Shown piece after piece: positions 8,425 to 17,083 of a stretch of 64,000 nt of DNA. Location: the NCBI RefSeq assembly GCF_029623345.1, contig NZ_JAPYKH010000002.1, forward strand, positions 124,001 to 188,000. The letters run 5' to 3'. Under the pieces are notes generated by a model that had not been told where the DNA came from, searched no databases, and saw nothing but the letters and a program-made list of their open reading frames with translations. Each line of letters opens with the position of its first letter. Position 1 is the stretch's first letter. The stretch is from Sphingomonas phyllosphaerae. Its GTDB lineage: Bacteria; Pseudomonadota; Alphaproteobacteria; Sphingomonadales; Sphingomonadaceae. The position numbers and the translations under genes were made by a program.

Positions 8425-8793
8425 TTGCCGGGCTGCTCAAGGTATAAGCGAAGGTAGCAACCCGGTTCGCTCCACTCGTTTGATCGTCGAACGCCTAGGC
8501 ATGTGAAGGATCCTGGCTGAATGAGCGTCCGCGGTTGGGAAGCGCTTAAACTGCATTGAACGACCGCAAGTGGGTCACGTAGCAGGTGATATTCGGGCGG
8601 CTACACCTCTCGCTGAGTTCTGAGATCGCCTTCAAAGGTGTGGGCGACACTGACGGCGGACGGCTGCCAGCTCAAAAGCGGCGCTAACTTGCGGATATGA
8701 TTTAGAGCAAGGGCGTTGTCGGCTCCGAACCCCAGGTGCGGATCGCGCCGGTCATCCGACCACGGGGCTTCTCACGAAGAAGCGAGAGGCGGC
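8425..8793. other. Intergenic region with repeat copy H
   Basis: This 369-bp gap between the LysR remnant and the SDR gene holds one copy of the dispersed repeat (8519-8579) and the SDR ribosome-binding site (GAGAGG, 8784-8789). No other gene or clear promoter was recognised. Confidence 0.5.
8519..8579 (+). repeat. Dispersed ~60-bp intergenic repeat, copy H
   Basis: Family member beginning GAATGAGCGTCCGCGGTTGG, then GAAGCG, and ending AACGACCGCAAGTGGGTCAC. It keeps the left end, the GGTTGGGAAGCG centre and the GACCGC..TGGGTC right end. It lies 95 bp from the LysR remnant. Confidence 0.55.
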
Positions 8794-9801
8794 ATGGCGA
8801 GAACCATGGTGGTGACGGGCGGCAGCGCAGGCATCGGCCTCGCCATCGCCGAGCGGTTCGCGCGCGATGGCTGGCAAGTCGCGATCGTAGCACGGCAGGT
8901 GGCACGGCTGCAGCAGGCCAGCGTGTTGCTGACGGCCGCTGGCGCACCCAAGGTGCTGGCGATCAGTGCCGACGTCGCGGACGTGACGGCGATCGATGCC
9001 GCAGTGGCGCGCACCGAGGCCGAGCTCGGACCTATAGCCGCCTGGGTCAACAACGCGATGTCGACCGTCGTTGCCCCGGCGGATCGGATCACCGCCGCGG
9101 AATATGAGCGTGTCACCGCCACGACTTACCTAAGCCAGGTTTACGGCACTCTGGCGGCCCTCCGCTACATGAAGCCGCGTGGGAAAGGCGCGATCGTGCA
9201 GATCTCGTCGGGTCTGGCGGAGCGACCGGCACCACTTCAAGCCGCCTATTGCGCCGCCAAGGCCGCGGTGACGGGGTTCACCGATTCACTCCGGGCCGAG
9301 CTGATCGCGGACAAGAGCGCAATTTCGTTGTCAGTCATCTACCTGCCGGCGGTGAACACGCCACAGCCGACCTGGGCACGCAACCGTAGCGGGCGCGAAC
9401 AGGTCCTGCCCGATCCGTTGTTCGACCCGCGGCTCTGCGCGGAGGCGGTGCTCGAAGCGGTGAGGCGACCGCAGCGCGAGTTCTGGGTCGGCCGGTCGAC
9501 CGCGATGATGGCGCTCGCCCAGTCACTCGCGCCGGAATTCGCCGACCGCCAGGCCGCCAAGCAGATCGAGGCGATGAGCGGCGCACCCGCGCCGGATCGG
9601 GAGGGTAACCTCGACAGGCCGCAAGAGGGCTCTGCCACCATCGACGGACCGTCGACGGATCGGGCGCAAGCCGGCCAGTTTCAGATCTTCTCGAGCCGGC
9701 AGCGCGACCTACTCAAGCTCGGCGCGGCGGGTGGGTTGCTCGGCGTCGGCGCGGCAGCCGCCTTTGGTCTAGCACGTATTCTGCAGCACCAGCGTTCATG
9801 A
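8794..9801 (+). CDS. SDR-family oxidoreductase with C-terminal membrane segment
   Basis: A 335-residue short-chain dehydrogenase. The Rossmann motif VVTGGSAGIGLAIAERFA is at residues 6-23, the NNA motif at WVNNAMS, and the catalytic Ser and Tyr-x-x-x-Lys at QISSG and AYCAAKAAVTGF. After the catalytic core (about 250 residues) comes a polar linker and a hydrophobic C-terminal segment (LLKLGAAGGLLGVGAAAAFG) that may anchor it to the membrane. ATG 8794 is preferred over longer frames because GAGAGG lies 5-9 nt upstream and the Rossmann strand starts immediately. The stop overlaps the GH15 gene by 4 nt. Substrate unknown. Confidence 0.9.
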   Translation: MARTMVVTGGSAGIGLAIAERFARDGWQVAIVARQVARLQQASVLLTAAGAPKVLAISADVADVTAIDAAVARTEAELGPIAAWVNNAMSTVVAPADRITAAEYERVTATTYLSQVYGTLAALRYMKPRGKGAIVQISSGLAERPAPLQAAYCAAKAAVTGFTDSLRAELIADKSAISLSVIYLPAVNTPQPTWARNRSGREQVLPDPLFDPRLCAEAVLEAVRRPQREFWVGRSTAMMALAQSLAPEFADRQAAKQIEAMSGAPAPDREGNLDRPQEGSATIDGPSTDRAQAGQFQIFSSRQRDLLKLGAAGGLLGVGAAAAFGLARILQHQRS

Positions 9802-11624
9802 GCGGGCTGCTCGACGCGCTCCGCGGCAAGCTCACCGCACCGGCACCTGGCGGCGTTCGGCTGGACGGCTATCTGGCGCTCGAAGATTATGGCGCCCTCG
9901 GCGACGGACGTTCGGTCGCACTGTCGGGCGCCGACGGCTCGATCGACTGGTGGTGCGTGCCCAATCTCGACTCGCCGCCGCTGTTCGATCGCCTGCTCGA
10001 TCCCAAGGAAGGCGGCCGCTTCGTTGTTACGCCGATCGACAGCTTCACGGTCGAGCGGCGCTATCTTCCCGACAGCAACGTGCTCGAGACCGTCTTCACC
10101 ACGGCAACGGGAAGCGCCAAGCTGACCGAGTCGATGAATAGCGGTACCGCCGGGCGTCTTCCCTGGGCCGAGCTCGCACGGCGGGTCGATGGGTTAACCG
10201 GTTCGGTCAGCTTCCGAATGGAAATGCGCCCCGGCCGACGCGCCGACGGCGCCAGTCCCTACCACTCGACGATCGGCAAGCACGCCGTTTTCCATGTCGG
10301 AAGCGTGCTCGGGCTGCTGCTGCACAGCGAGGGGATCGTTGTAAGCCGCACTGACGAGGCGGTCACGGCCGAGTTCGCGGTGGCCAGCGGCCAGCGCAGG
10401 ATCGTGGCGATCGTCGCGGGCGAGGACGAGCCCCTGGTGGTGCCGACGATCGATCGGATCGACGAGCGCATCGACACGTCCGACGCCGAGTGGCGGGCCT
10501 GGTCCGATCGGGTCGAGCATGGCGGGCCGCGCCGCGCCGCGTTCATCCGCAGCGTCCTCGCGCTCAAGCTCCTGCTGTTCTCGCCCTCGGGCGCGATCGC
10601 CGCGGCCGCCACGACGTCGCTGCCAGAGGGTATCGGCGGTCACAAGAACTACGATTATCGCTACGCCTGGGTCCGCGACGCGGGCTATACCATCAAGGCG
10701 TTTCTCGCGGCGGGCGCGCAGGCCGAGGCCAAGGCGGCGTTCAGCTGGCTGCTCAAGCGACTGGCCGAGCACGGCGCGCGTGTCTGCTACACGCTCGACG
10801 GCGCCGTCGTGCCCGGGCTGCGCGAGATCGAGGTGCCGGGCTACCGGCGCTCGACACCCGTGCAGGTCGGCAACGCCGCGACCGATCAGCACCAGCATGG
10901 CATCTACGGCGACATCTTCGAGACCGCGGCGCGCTTCGTCGCCTGCGGCAACATCCTCGATGCGTCCAGCGCCGAGCTGCTCTCGCACCTTGCCGACCAG
11001 TGCGCCGACGCGTGGCGCAAGAAGGACGCCGGCATCTGGGAGCTGGAGGAGTCGCAGCATTACACCATGTCGAAGGTCAGCTGCTGGCAGGCGCTCGCGC
11101 GCGCGGTCGAGCTGGCGGACGAGGGGCAGCTACCCACCACCTGCCGCGAGCGCTGGTCACGCGAGCGCGACCGGATCGCGGGCTGGATCGAGGAGCATTG
11201 CTGGTCCGAGGCGAAGCAGGCCTTCGTCTTCTATCCGGACAGCGACAGGCTCGATGCCTCGCTCGCGCTCATGGTGCGCTTCGGCTTCGACAGTCGTGAA
11301 CGACTCGAGAAGACGCTCGACGCGATCGACGCCGAGCTCGGCGCCGGCCCCTATCACTACCGCTACAGCGACGTCGCCGCCGAGGAAGGCTGCTTCCTCG
11401 CCTGCACCTTCTGGATGGTGGAGGCGCGCGCCTTGCTCGGACAGCGCGACCGCGCCGAACAGTCTTTAGCGGCGATCACGCGGGCACTCGACCGCGGCGT
11501 CGGCGTCATGAGCGAGATGGCCGATCCGCGCTCCGGCGCGTTCCTCGGCAACCTGCCACAAGGCCTGTCGCACCTCGCGCACGTCATGGCGCTCGATGTG
11601 CTCGCCGCCGAGGACGAATGCTGA
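9798..11624 (+). CDS. Glycoside hydrolase family 15 (glucoamylase/trehalase-like)
   Basis: A 608-residue protein of the cytoplasmic GH15-like family. The N-terminal beta-sandwich region opens with DGYLALEDYGALGDGRSVAL and GSIDWWCVPNLDSPPLFDRL. The (alpha/alpha)6 barrel shows YDYRYAWVRDAGYTIKAFLA (catalytic-site region), NAATDQHQHGIYGDIFETAA and AAEEGCFLACTFWMVEA. Bacterial members hydrolyse alpha-linked glucose, including trehalose. No signal peptide. It is coupled to the SDR gene before it (ATGA), and its neighbours suggest a stress or carbohydrate-reserve role (inference). Confidence 0.93.
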   Translation: MSGLLDALRGKLTAPAPGGVRLDGYLALEDYGALGDGRSVALSGADGSIDWWCVPNLDSPPLFDRLLDPKEGGRFVVTPIDSFTVERRYLPDSNVLETVFTTATGSAKLTESMNSGTAGRLPWAELARRVDGLTGSVSFRMEMRPGRRADGASPYHSTIGKHAVFHVGSVLGLLLHSEGIVVSRTDEAVTAEFAVASGQRRIVAIVAGEDEPLVVPTIDRIDERIDTSDAEWRAWSDRVEHGGPRRAAFIRSVLALKLLLFSPSGAIAAAATTSLPEGIGGHKNYDYRYAWVRDAGYTIKAFLAAGAQAEAKAAFSWLLKRLAEHGARVCYTLDGAVVPGLREIEVPGYRRSTPVQVGNAATDQHQHGIYGDIFETAARFVACGNILDASSAELLSHLADQCADAWRKKDAGIWELEESQHYTMSKVSCWQALARAVELADEGQLPTTCRERWSRERDRIAGWIEEHCWSEAKQAFVFYPDSDRLDASLALMVRFGFDSRERLEKTLDAIDAELGAGPYHYRYSDVAAEEGCFLACTFWMVEARALLGQRDRAEQSLAAITRALDRGVGVMSEMADPRSGAFLGNLPQGLSHLAHVMALDVLAAEDEC

Positions 11625-11669
11625 CGTCCTTCCGCTTTTTTTTGGTCCCCTACTAGCTGGAGCATCTTC

Positions 11670-12563
11670 ATGACCGATCGCCTGACCATGCAGGATCCGC
11701 GCACGCAATATCCGCAGCCGCCTTTCCCGCGCCAGCCACAGCCCGTCCCCGGTCTCGCCGCCGAGATGGATCCCAAGCCCGATCACGGCGAGACAAGCTA
11801 TGTCGGCGCGGGCAAGCTCAAAGGGCGCAAGGCGCTGATCACCGGCGGTGACAGCGGCGTGGGTCGCGCCGCCGCGATCGCCTACGCGCGCGAAGGCGCG
11901 GACGTGGCGATCTCCTACCTCGCCACCGAACAGTCGGATGCCGACGAGGTCGTCAAACTCATCGAGGCTGAGGGGCGAACGGCGGTCGCGCTGCCCGGCG
12001 ACATCACCGACGAGACATGGTGCCGCGAGCTGGTCAGCCAAGCCAAGGCGGCGCTGGGCGGGCTCGACATCCTCGTCATCAACGCCGGTCGACAGCAGAA
12101 CCGCGAGGATATCTCGAAGGTGACCTCGGACGATTTCGACAAGACGATGAAGACCAATTTGTACGCCATGCACTGGATCACGCAGGCGGCGGTGCCGCAC
12201 CTGCCTGCGGGTGCGAGCGTCATTACCACCGCCTCGATCCAGGCGTACGAGCCGTCCGCGATCCTGCTCGACTATGCCACGACCAAGGCGGGGATCGTCG
12301 CTTACACCAAGGCGCTGGCCAAGCAGCTGCTGGAAAAGGGCATTCGCGCCAACGTGGTGGCCCCGGGTCCGTTCTGGACCGCGCTGCAGGCGTCGGGCGG
12401 CCAGCCTCCCGAGGCGGTGGAGAAGTTCGGTTCGGAGAGCCAGTACGGTCGTCCCGGCCAACCGGTTGAGCTGTCGGCGGTATACGTGCTGCTCGCCAGT
12501 CAGGAGGCCAGCTTCATCAACGGCGAGGTCTACGGCGTCACGGGCGGCGCCGGTGTAGCCTAA
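11670..12563 (+). CDS. SDR-family oxidoreductase, YghA/YhdF-like
   Basis: A 297-residue SDR of the glucose/ribitol-dehydrogenase-like group with an N-terminal extension of about 40 residues (PQPPFPRQPQPVPGLAAEMD). Cofactor site: ALITGGDSGVGRAAAIAYAR; catalytic region: VITTASIQAYEPSAILLDYA followed by TTKAG (Tyr-x-x-x-Lys). The C-terminus FINGEVYGVTGGAGVA is typical. TGGAG precedes ATG 11670 by 8 nt. It lies 45 bp behind the GH15 gene in the same direction, probably co-transcribed. Substrate unknown; homologues are often stress-induced. Confidence 0.92.
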   Translation: MTDRLTMQDPRTQYPQPPFPRQPQPVPGLAAEMDPKPDHGETSYVGAGKLKGRKALITGGDSGVGRAAAIAYAREGADVAISYLATEQSDADEVVKLIEAEGRTAVALPGDITDETWCRELVSQAKAALGGLDILVINAGRQQNREDISKVTSDDFDKTMKTNLYAMHWITQAAVPHLPAGASVITTASIQAYEPSAILLDYATTKAGIVAYTKALAKQLLEKGIRANVVAPGPFWTALQASGGQPPEAVEKFGSESQYGRPGQPVELSAVYVLLASQEASFINGEVYGVTGGAGVA

Positions 12564-12572
12564 AACCTCTGC

Positions 12573-12593
12573 GGCAGCACCGCTGGTGCTGCC
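12573..12593 (+). terminator. Perfect 9-bp hairpin after the SDR gene
   Basis: GGCAGCACC (12573-12581), loop GCT, GGTGCTGCC (12585-12593), ten bases after the SDR stop. No U-run follows, so it may be a weak terminator or an mRNA 3'-end stabiliser. It separates the 8.8-12.6 kb unit from the next operon. Confidence 0.6.
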
Positions 12594-12748
12594 GTCACAA
12601 CGCTGAGAGATCCGCGGTGCATGCCGCGTGCTGCCAGTACACCGGCACAACATAGCAGCGAAATTGCGACGACGAGCTCGATATGGCGGAACGGATCGGC
12701 ACGCCGGTACTTAATGGGGATCACTGATCAACATTAATAGGTAAGCGC

Positions 12749-14086
12749 GTGGCCCAGCTTTATTTCTTACACGCGCTTGGCGCGAGTGCGCGCGAATGGG
12801 AAAAGGTAATTGCTGAGCTGAGCGAACTCGGGGACTGCGTCGCGCTCGACCTTCCCGGCTTCGGCGACAGCGCGGACGCCGATCTCGACGTCGCGGGACT
12901 GGTCGACTGGTTCGCGGCACGGGTATCGGCCCGGCAACCGCAGAGCTGGGCGGTGATCGGCCACAGCATGGGCGGCAAGATCGCGACGCTCGCTGCCGCC
13001 CGCGCGCGTGACGGCGACCCGGATTTCGCCGGGCTGGCCGCGGTGGTTCTGCTCGCCGCCTCGCCGCCCGCACCCGAGCCGATGGCGGAGGAGCGCCGGG
13101 CCGAGATGATCGGCTGGTTCGCCGACGGCCGGATCAGTGCGGACGAGGCGGCGACGTTCGTCGATGCCAATACCGCTCAGCGCCTGCCTGAACCGCTCCG
13201 CGCGCAGGCGATCGCCGACGTGGAGCGGTCCGGCCGCCGCGCCTGGACCAGCTGGCTGGAGCGCGACTGCCGCGAGGATTGGCAGGCGGCGGCGGGGACG
13301 CTCGCGGTGCCGGCGCTGATCGTCGCCGGTGGCGAGGACGGCGATCTGGGCGAAGACGCGCAGCGGCGGCTCAACCTGCCGCACTATCGCGACGCGCGCG
13401 TGGAGGTGGTGGCCGGCGCCGCGCATCTATTGCCCTATGAACAGCCCACCGCGGTCGCGGCCCTGATCCGGGACCACGTCACGCCGGCCTTCGCCCGAGC
13501 CTTGCCCGGGCCGTTCCTCGCGCTGCTCGCGTCCGATCGGGTCAGCCGCCGAACGCGGGCGGTGTTGACCGAGCGGCACGCCGCACCGCCGCCGGGCAAG
13601 GTGCTGTCGCCGCCGCAGCGGGCGGTGCTCGCCGCCTTGATCCAGATGGTGTTGCCGGGCGCCGCCGATCCGGTCGATCTCGCCGCCCGGATCGATGCGA
13701 TGCTGACGGGCGGGATCGGCGACGGCTGGCGCAGCGCCGAACTGCCTGCCGACGCCGAGGGCTGGACGTCGGGTCTCGACACGCTCGACCGTCTCGCCGG
13801 CGGCTTCGCCGACGCCGCTCCGCCGGATCGCGAGAAATGCCTGCGGTCGATCGCCGACGGGACCGGCGACGCTCAGGGCGGCGGCCTCGATCCGCGCCAG
13901 ATGCGACTATGGTTCGCCGAGGCGCGCGCGGAGATCGCGCGGCAGTGGATGGCGCTGCCGGCGACCATGGCACGGATCGGCTATGATGGTTTCGCGGTCG
14001 GCGGCGACGGACCGTACAAGCAAGGGTATCGGCTGACCGCGGCCGACACGATCGAGGACTGGCAGCGGCTGGAGACGCGGGCATGA
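12749..14086 (+). CDS. Alpha/beta-hydrolase fused to gluconate-2-dehydrogenase-subunit-3-like domain
   Basis: A 445-residue two-part protein. Residues 1-250 are an alpha/beta-hydrolase: oxyanion region FLHALGASAREW, nucleophile in VIGHSMGGKIAT (Ser), acid in VAGGEDGDLG and catalytic His in AGAAHLLPYEQP. From about residue 285, LSPPQRAVLAALIQMVLPGA begins a helical domain resembling subunit 3 of membrane-bound flavin (GMC) dehydrogenases and ends MARIGYDGFAVGGDGPYKQG. GTG 12749 is the start, with an AGG-containing site about 8 nt upstream. Its stop overlaps the GMC oxidoreductase gene (ATGA), so the C-terminal domain may be the partner subunit of that enzyme. The order of the two domains in one chain is unusual. 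No Tat signal was seen. Confidence 0.82.
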   Translation: MAQLYFLHALGASAREWEKVIAELSELGDCVALDLPGFGDSADADLDVAGLVDWFAARVSARQPQSWAVIGHSMGGKIATLAAARARDGDPDFAGLAAVVLLAASPPAPEPMAEERRAEMIGWFADGRISADEAATFVDANTAQRLPEPLRAQAIADVERSGRRAWTSWLERDCREDWQAAAGTLAVPALIVAGGEDGDLGEDAQRRLNLPHYRDARVEVVAGAAHLLPYEQPTAVAALIRDHVTPAFARALPGPFLALLASDRVSRRTRAVLTERHAAPPPGKVLSPPQRAVLAALIQMVLPGAADPVDLAARIDAMLTGGIGDGWRSAELPADAEGWTSGLDTLDRLAGGFADAAPPDREKCLRSIADGTGDAQGGGLDPRQMRLWFAEARAEIARQWMALPATMARIGYDGFAVGGDGPYKQGYRLTAADTIEDWQRLETRA

Positions 14087-15609
14087 GCGCCGCGGCGGAC
14101 GCGGCCGACGTCGTCATCGTCGGCAGCGGCGCGGGCGGCGCGCCGCTCGCCGCGCGGCTGGCCGAGGCGGGCCTCTCGGTCGTGGTGCTGGAGGCGGGGC
14201 GGGCCTTCCGGCCCGACGATCATGTCGCCGACGAACTCGCCGCCGATATCTATTGGATGGAGGAGCGGCTGAGCGGCGGCGCCGACGCAACCGCCTTCGG
14301 CGCCAACAATTCGGGCATGGGCGTTGGCGGTTCGACGTTGCACTGGGGCGCTTTCTGCCCGCGGCCCGACGCGCGCGACCTGCGGCTGCGCAGCGAGAGC
14401 CAGCAGGGCGAGGACTGGCCGATCGCACATGACGAACTGATCGGCTATGTCGACGCGGTCGAGCGCTTCATCGGCGTGTCCGGCCCGGCGCGTTACCCGT
14501 GGGACGCGGGGCGGCGCTACGAACTCCCTCCGGTCGCGCGCAACGCCCCCGCCGACGCGATGGCACGCGGCTGCGCGGCGCTCGGCATCGTCGCGACCGA
14601 CGCTCCCGCCGCTCTGATCTCGCGCGACCGCGCGCAGCCGCATTGGGGCGAGCGCAAGGCGTGCATCAACTGCGGCACCTGCCACCAGGGCTGCCGCACC
14701 GCGGCGAAGGCGACGACCGACACGAGCTGGCTGCCGCTCGCGGTCGCGCATGGCGCCGAGGTGCGCGCGGAGTGCCGCGTCATCGACATCGAACGCGACC
14801 GCAGCGGCCGGGTGAGCGGCGTCGTCTATGTCCGCCGCGGCAAGCGTCGACGCCTGGCCTGCCGCGCGTTGTTCCTGTGCGCCGGCGGGGTCGAGACGCC
14901 GCGACTGCTGCTGAACCTCGATCTCGCCAATTCGAGCGGTCTGGTCGGGCGCAACTTCATGGCGCATGTCGCGACGCAGGTGTGGGGCCGGTTCGACGCC
15001 GATATGCGGATGAACCGCGGCTATCCCTCGTCGCTGATCACCGAGGACATGATGCGGGCCGCCGACGCCGACCATGCCGGAGGCTACCTGATCCAGAGCC
15101 TGGGCGTCATGCCGGTGACTCTCGCCACCAATCTGGCGCGCGGGGCCGGGCTGTGGGGGCGAGCGCTGGTCAACCTTCTGGACGATTATAACCGGTTGGG
15201 TGGGATCGGCATCAACGGCGACTGCCTGCCGTCCGACGACAACCGGCTGACGCTGGCGGACGAGACCGACGCCTACGGATTGCGCAAGGCGCGGATCGAC
15301 TTCAGCTACGGGCCGAACGAGCGCTCGATCGACGCCCATGCACGAAGGACGATGACCGCGATCTGGGAGGCGGCGGGCGCGCGCGACATCTTCGCGGTCG
15401 ATCGCTCGGCGCATACGATCGGCACGTGCCGGATGGGCGATGACGGCGACCGCGCCGTGGTCGATGCCGACGGACGCAGCTTCGACATCGAGAACCTGTT
15501 CATCTGCGACAATTCGGTATTCCCGAGCGCGCTTGCCGCGAATCCGGCGCTGACGATCATGGCGCTGTCGCTGCGAACCGCCGAACGTTTCCTCGCGACG
15601 CGAGGCTGA
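14083..15609 (+). CDS. GMC-family FAD-dependent oxidoreductase
   Basis: A 508-residue glucose-methanol-choline oxidoreductase. FAD-binding motif VVIVGSGAGGAPLAARLAEA (about residue 9) and AGLSVVVLEAGRAF. A cysteine-rich segment, KACINCGTCHQGCRTAAKAT (about residue 193), is shared with members that work with a subunit-3 partner. The C-terminal catalytic region has AHTIGTCRMGDD and DNSVFPSALAANPALTIMAL. These enzymes oxidise alcohols or sugars and pass electrons to quinone or cytochrome partners. Start overlaps the stop of the hydrolase fusion; the SDR gene follows 11 nt later. Substrate unknown. Confidence 0.93.
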   Translation: MSAAADAADVVIVGSGAGGAPLAARLAEAGLSVVVLEAGRAFRPDDHVADELAADIYWMEERLSGGADATAFGANNSGMGVGGSTLHWGAFCPRPDARDLRLRSESQQGEDWPIAHDELIGYVDAVERFIGVSGPARYPWDAGRRYELPPVARNAPADAMARGCAALGIVATDAPAALISRDRAQPHWGERKACINCGTCHQGCRTAAKATTDTSWLPLAVAHGAEVRAECRVIDIERDRSGRVSGVVYVRRGKRRRLACRALFLCAGGVETPRLLLNLDLANSSGLVGRNFMAHVATQVWGRFDADMRMNRGYPSSLITEDMMRAADADHAGGYLIQSLGVMPVTLATNLARGAGLWGRALVNLLDDYNRLGGIGINGDCLPSDDNRLTLADETDAYGLRKARIDFSYGPNERSIDAHARRTMTAIWEAAGARDIFAVDRSAHTIGTCRMGDDGDRAVVDADGRSFDIENLFICDNSVFPSALAANPALTIMALSLRTAERFLATRG

Positions 15610-15620
15610 AGGAGAGAGAC

Positions 15621-16424
15621 ATGGATCTGGGGATCAAGGGCCGCATCGCGCTGATCAGCGGGGCGGACTCCGGCATGGGCAAGGAGACCGCGCGGCTGTT
15701 GCTCGAGGCGGGCGCGCGCGTCGCCATCACCGACAAGCCCGACGGCACGCTGGACGAGGCGGTCGGCGAACTGTCGCCGCTGGGCGAGATCGTCGCGGTG
15801 TCCGGCGACGTGACCAAGGTCGACGAGGTCGAAGCAATATGGCGGCAGGTCCGCGACGAGCTGGGCGAACCCGATATCTACGTCAACGCCGCTGGCGTCA
15901 CCGGCGCGACCGGAGACTTCCTCGACGTCGACGATGCCGGCTGGCTCAAGACGCTCGACATCAACCTGATGGGGGCGGTGCGCATGTGCCGCGAGGCAAT
16001 CCCGGCGATGCGCGAGAAGGGCTGGGGCCGGATCGTGCTGTTCGCGTCGGAGGATGCGGTGCAGCCCTATGTCGACGAACTCGCCTATTGCGCGTCGAAG
16101 GCCGGCATCCTCAGCCTCGCGAAGGGCCTGTCCAAGGCTTACGGCTGCGACAACGTGCTGGTCAACACCGTCTCGCCGGCGTTCATCGCGACGCCGATGA
16201 CCGACGCGATGATGCGCAAGCGCGCCGAGGAGAGGGGAACCTCGTTCGACGAGGCGATCGCCAGCTTCCTGGAAGAGGAACGGCCCGGCATGGTGCTGAA
16301 ACGGCGCGGCAAGCCGGAAGAGGTGGCCGCGGCCGTCGCCTTCCTCGTCTCCGAGCGCGCGAGTTTCATCAACGGCGCCGGCATCCGCGTCGATTCCGGC
16401 TCGGTCTTCACGATTGCCGGCTGA
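15621..16424 (+). CDS. SDR-family NAD(P)-dependent oxidoreductase
   Basis: A 267-residue classical SDR: cofactor site LISGADSGMGKETARLLLEA, NAA motif in VNAAGVTG, Ser in LFASEDA and catalytic Tyr-Lys in LAYCASKAGILSLAKGL. The end, FINGAGIRVDSGSVFTIAG, is complete. A strong ribosome site (GGAGAGAG) precedes ATG 15621. Third gene of the 12.7-16.4 kb operon; a joint catabolic role with the GMC enzyme and hydrolase (for example ester or lactone cleavage plus two oxidations) is an inference. Confidence 0.92.
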   Translation: MDLGIKGRIALISGADSGMGKETARLLLEAGARVAITDKPDGTLDEAVGELSPLGEIVAVSGDVTKVDEVEAIWRQVRDELGEPDIYVNAAGVTGATGDFLDVDDAGWLKTLDINLMGAVRMCREAIPAMREKGWGRIVLFASEDAVQPYVDELAYCASKAGILSLAKGLSKAYGCDNVLVNTVSPAFIATPMTDAMMRKRAEERGTSFDEAIASFLEEERPGMVLKRRGKPEEVAAAVAFLVSERASFINGAGIRVDSGSVFTIAG

Positions 16425-16430
16425 CGGGGC

Positions 16431-16455
16431 GGAACCGTTATCCCTCACGATCGCT
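16431..16455 (+). promoter_or_regulatory. Possible sigma-EcfG (general stress) promoter for dps
   Basis: GGAAC (16431-16435), 16-bp spacer, then CGCT (16452-16455). The alphaproteobacterial EcfG consensus is GGAAC-N16/17-CGTT, so there is one mismatch in the -10. The -10 element lies 37 bp upstream of the dps start, and dps genes are typical general-stress targets. Confidence 0.4.
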
Positions 16456-16492
16456 ACGCTCTCTCATTTAGATCAATGATCGGAGTCACCCG

Positions 16493-17062
16493 GTGGCCGC
16501 CACGGACGAAGCTCAGCCCCAGTACAAGATCGATTATCGCGAGATCCAGCCGTTCGGCACGCTCAAAGAGCTCCCGCTCGGCCTGTCGGACAACGCGCGC
16601 AAGCAGAGCGTGTCGATCCTCAACCAAGTGCTCGCCGACACGATGATGCTGCGCGACCTCTACAAGAAGCATCACTGGCAGATGTCTGGTGCAACCTTCT
16701 ATCAGCTGCACCTGCTGCTCGACACGCACTACGAGAAGCAGGCCGAACTGGTCGACATGGTGGCAGAGCGGATCCAGGCGCTCGGAGGGATCAGCATCGC
16801 GACGCCGCACGACGTGGCCGAGATGACGCGGATCCAGCGCCCGCCCAAAGGTCGCGAAGACGTGCCGACGATGCTCGCGCGGCTGCTCGAGGCGCATCGC
16901 GTCGTGCTGGAGCAGGCGCACGAGGGCGCGAAGGCGGCCGATGAGTCGGGTGACGATGGCACCAACGACCTGCTGGTAAGCGACATCATCCGCTCGAACG
17001 AGCCGCAGGTATGGTTCATCGGCGAGCATCTCGCCGCGACCGCTCTGCAGCGCGCCGACTGA
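16493..17062 (+). CDS. dps: Dps/ferritin-like DNA-protection protein
   Basis: A 189-residue Dps-family protein that oxidises Fe(II) with peroxide and stores iron in a dodecameric shell, protecting DNA. The ferroxidase helix is visible: YKKHHWQMSGATFYQLHLLL, DTHYEKQAELVDMVAERIQA and LGG. The N-terminal extension (about 40 residues, YREIQPFGTLKELPLGLSDN) fits longer alphaproteobacterial members. GTG 16493 starts the frame, with CGGAG about 12 nt upstream. A possible EcfG promoter precedes it, and the Rieske-FAD gene follows after 21 bp. Confidence 0.93.
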   Translation: MAATDEAQPQYKIDYREIQPFGTLKELPLGLSDNARKQSVSILNQVLADTMMLRDLYKKHHWQMSGATFYQLHLLLDTHYEKQAELVDMVAERIQALGGISIATPHDVAEMTRIQRPPKGREDVPTMLARLLEAHRVVLEQAHEGAKAADESGDDGTNDLLVSDIIRSNEPQVWFIGEHLAATALQRAD

Positions 17063-17083
17063 CGTCAGCGGAGCGACGCGGCC

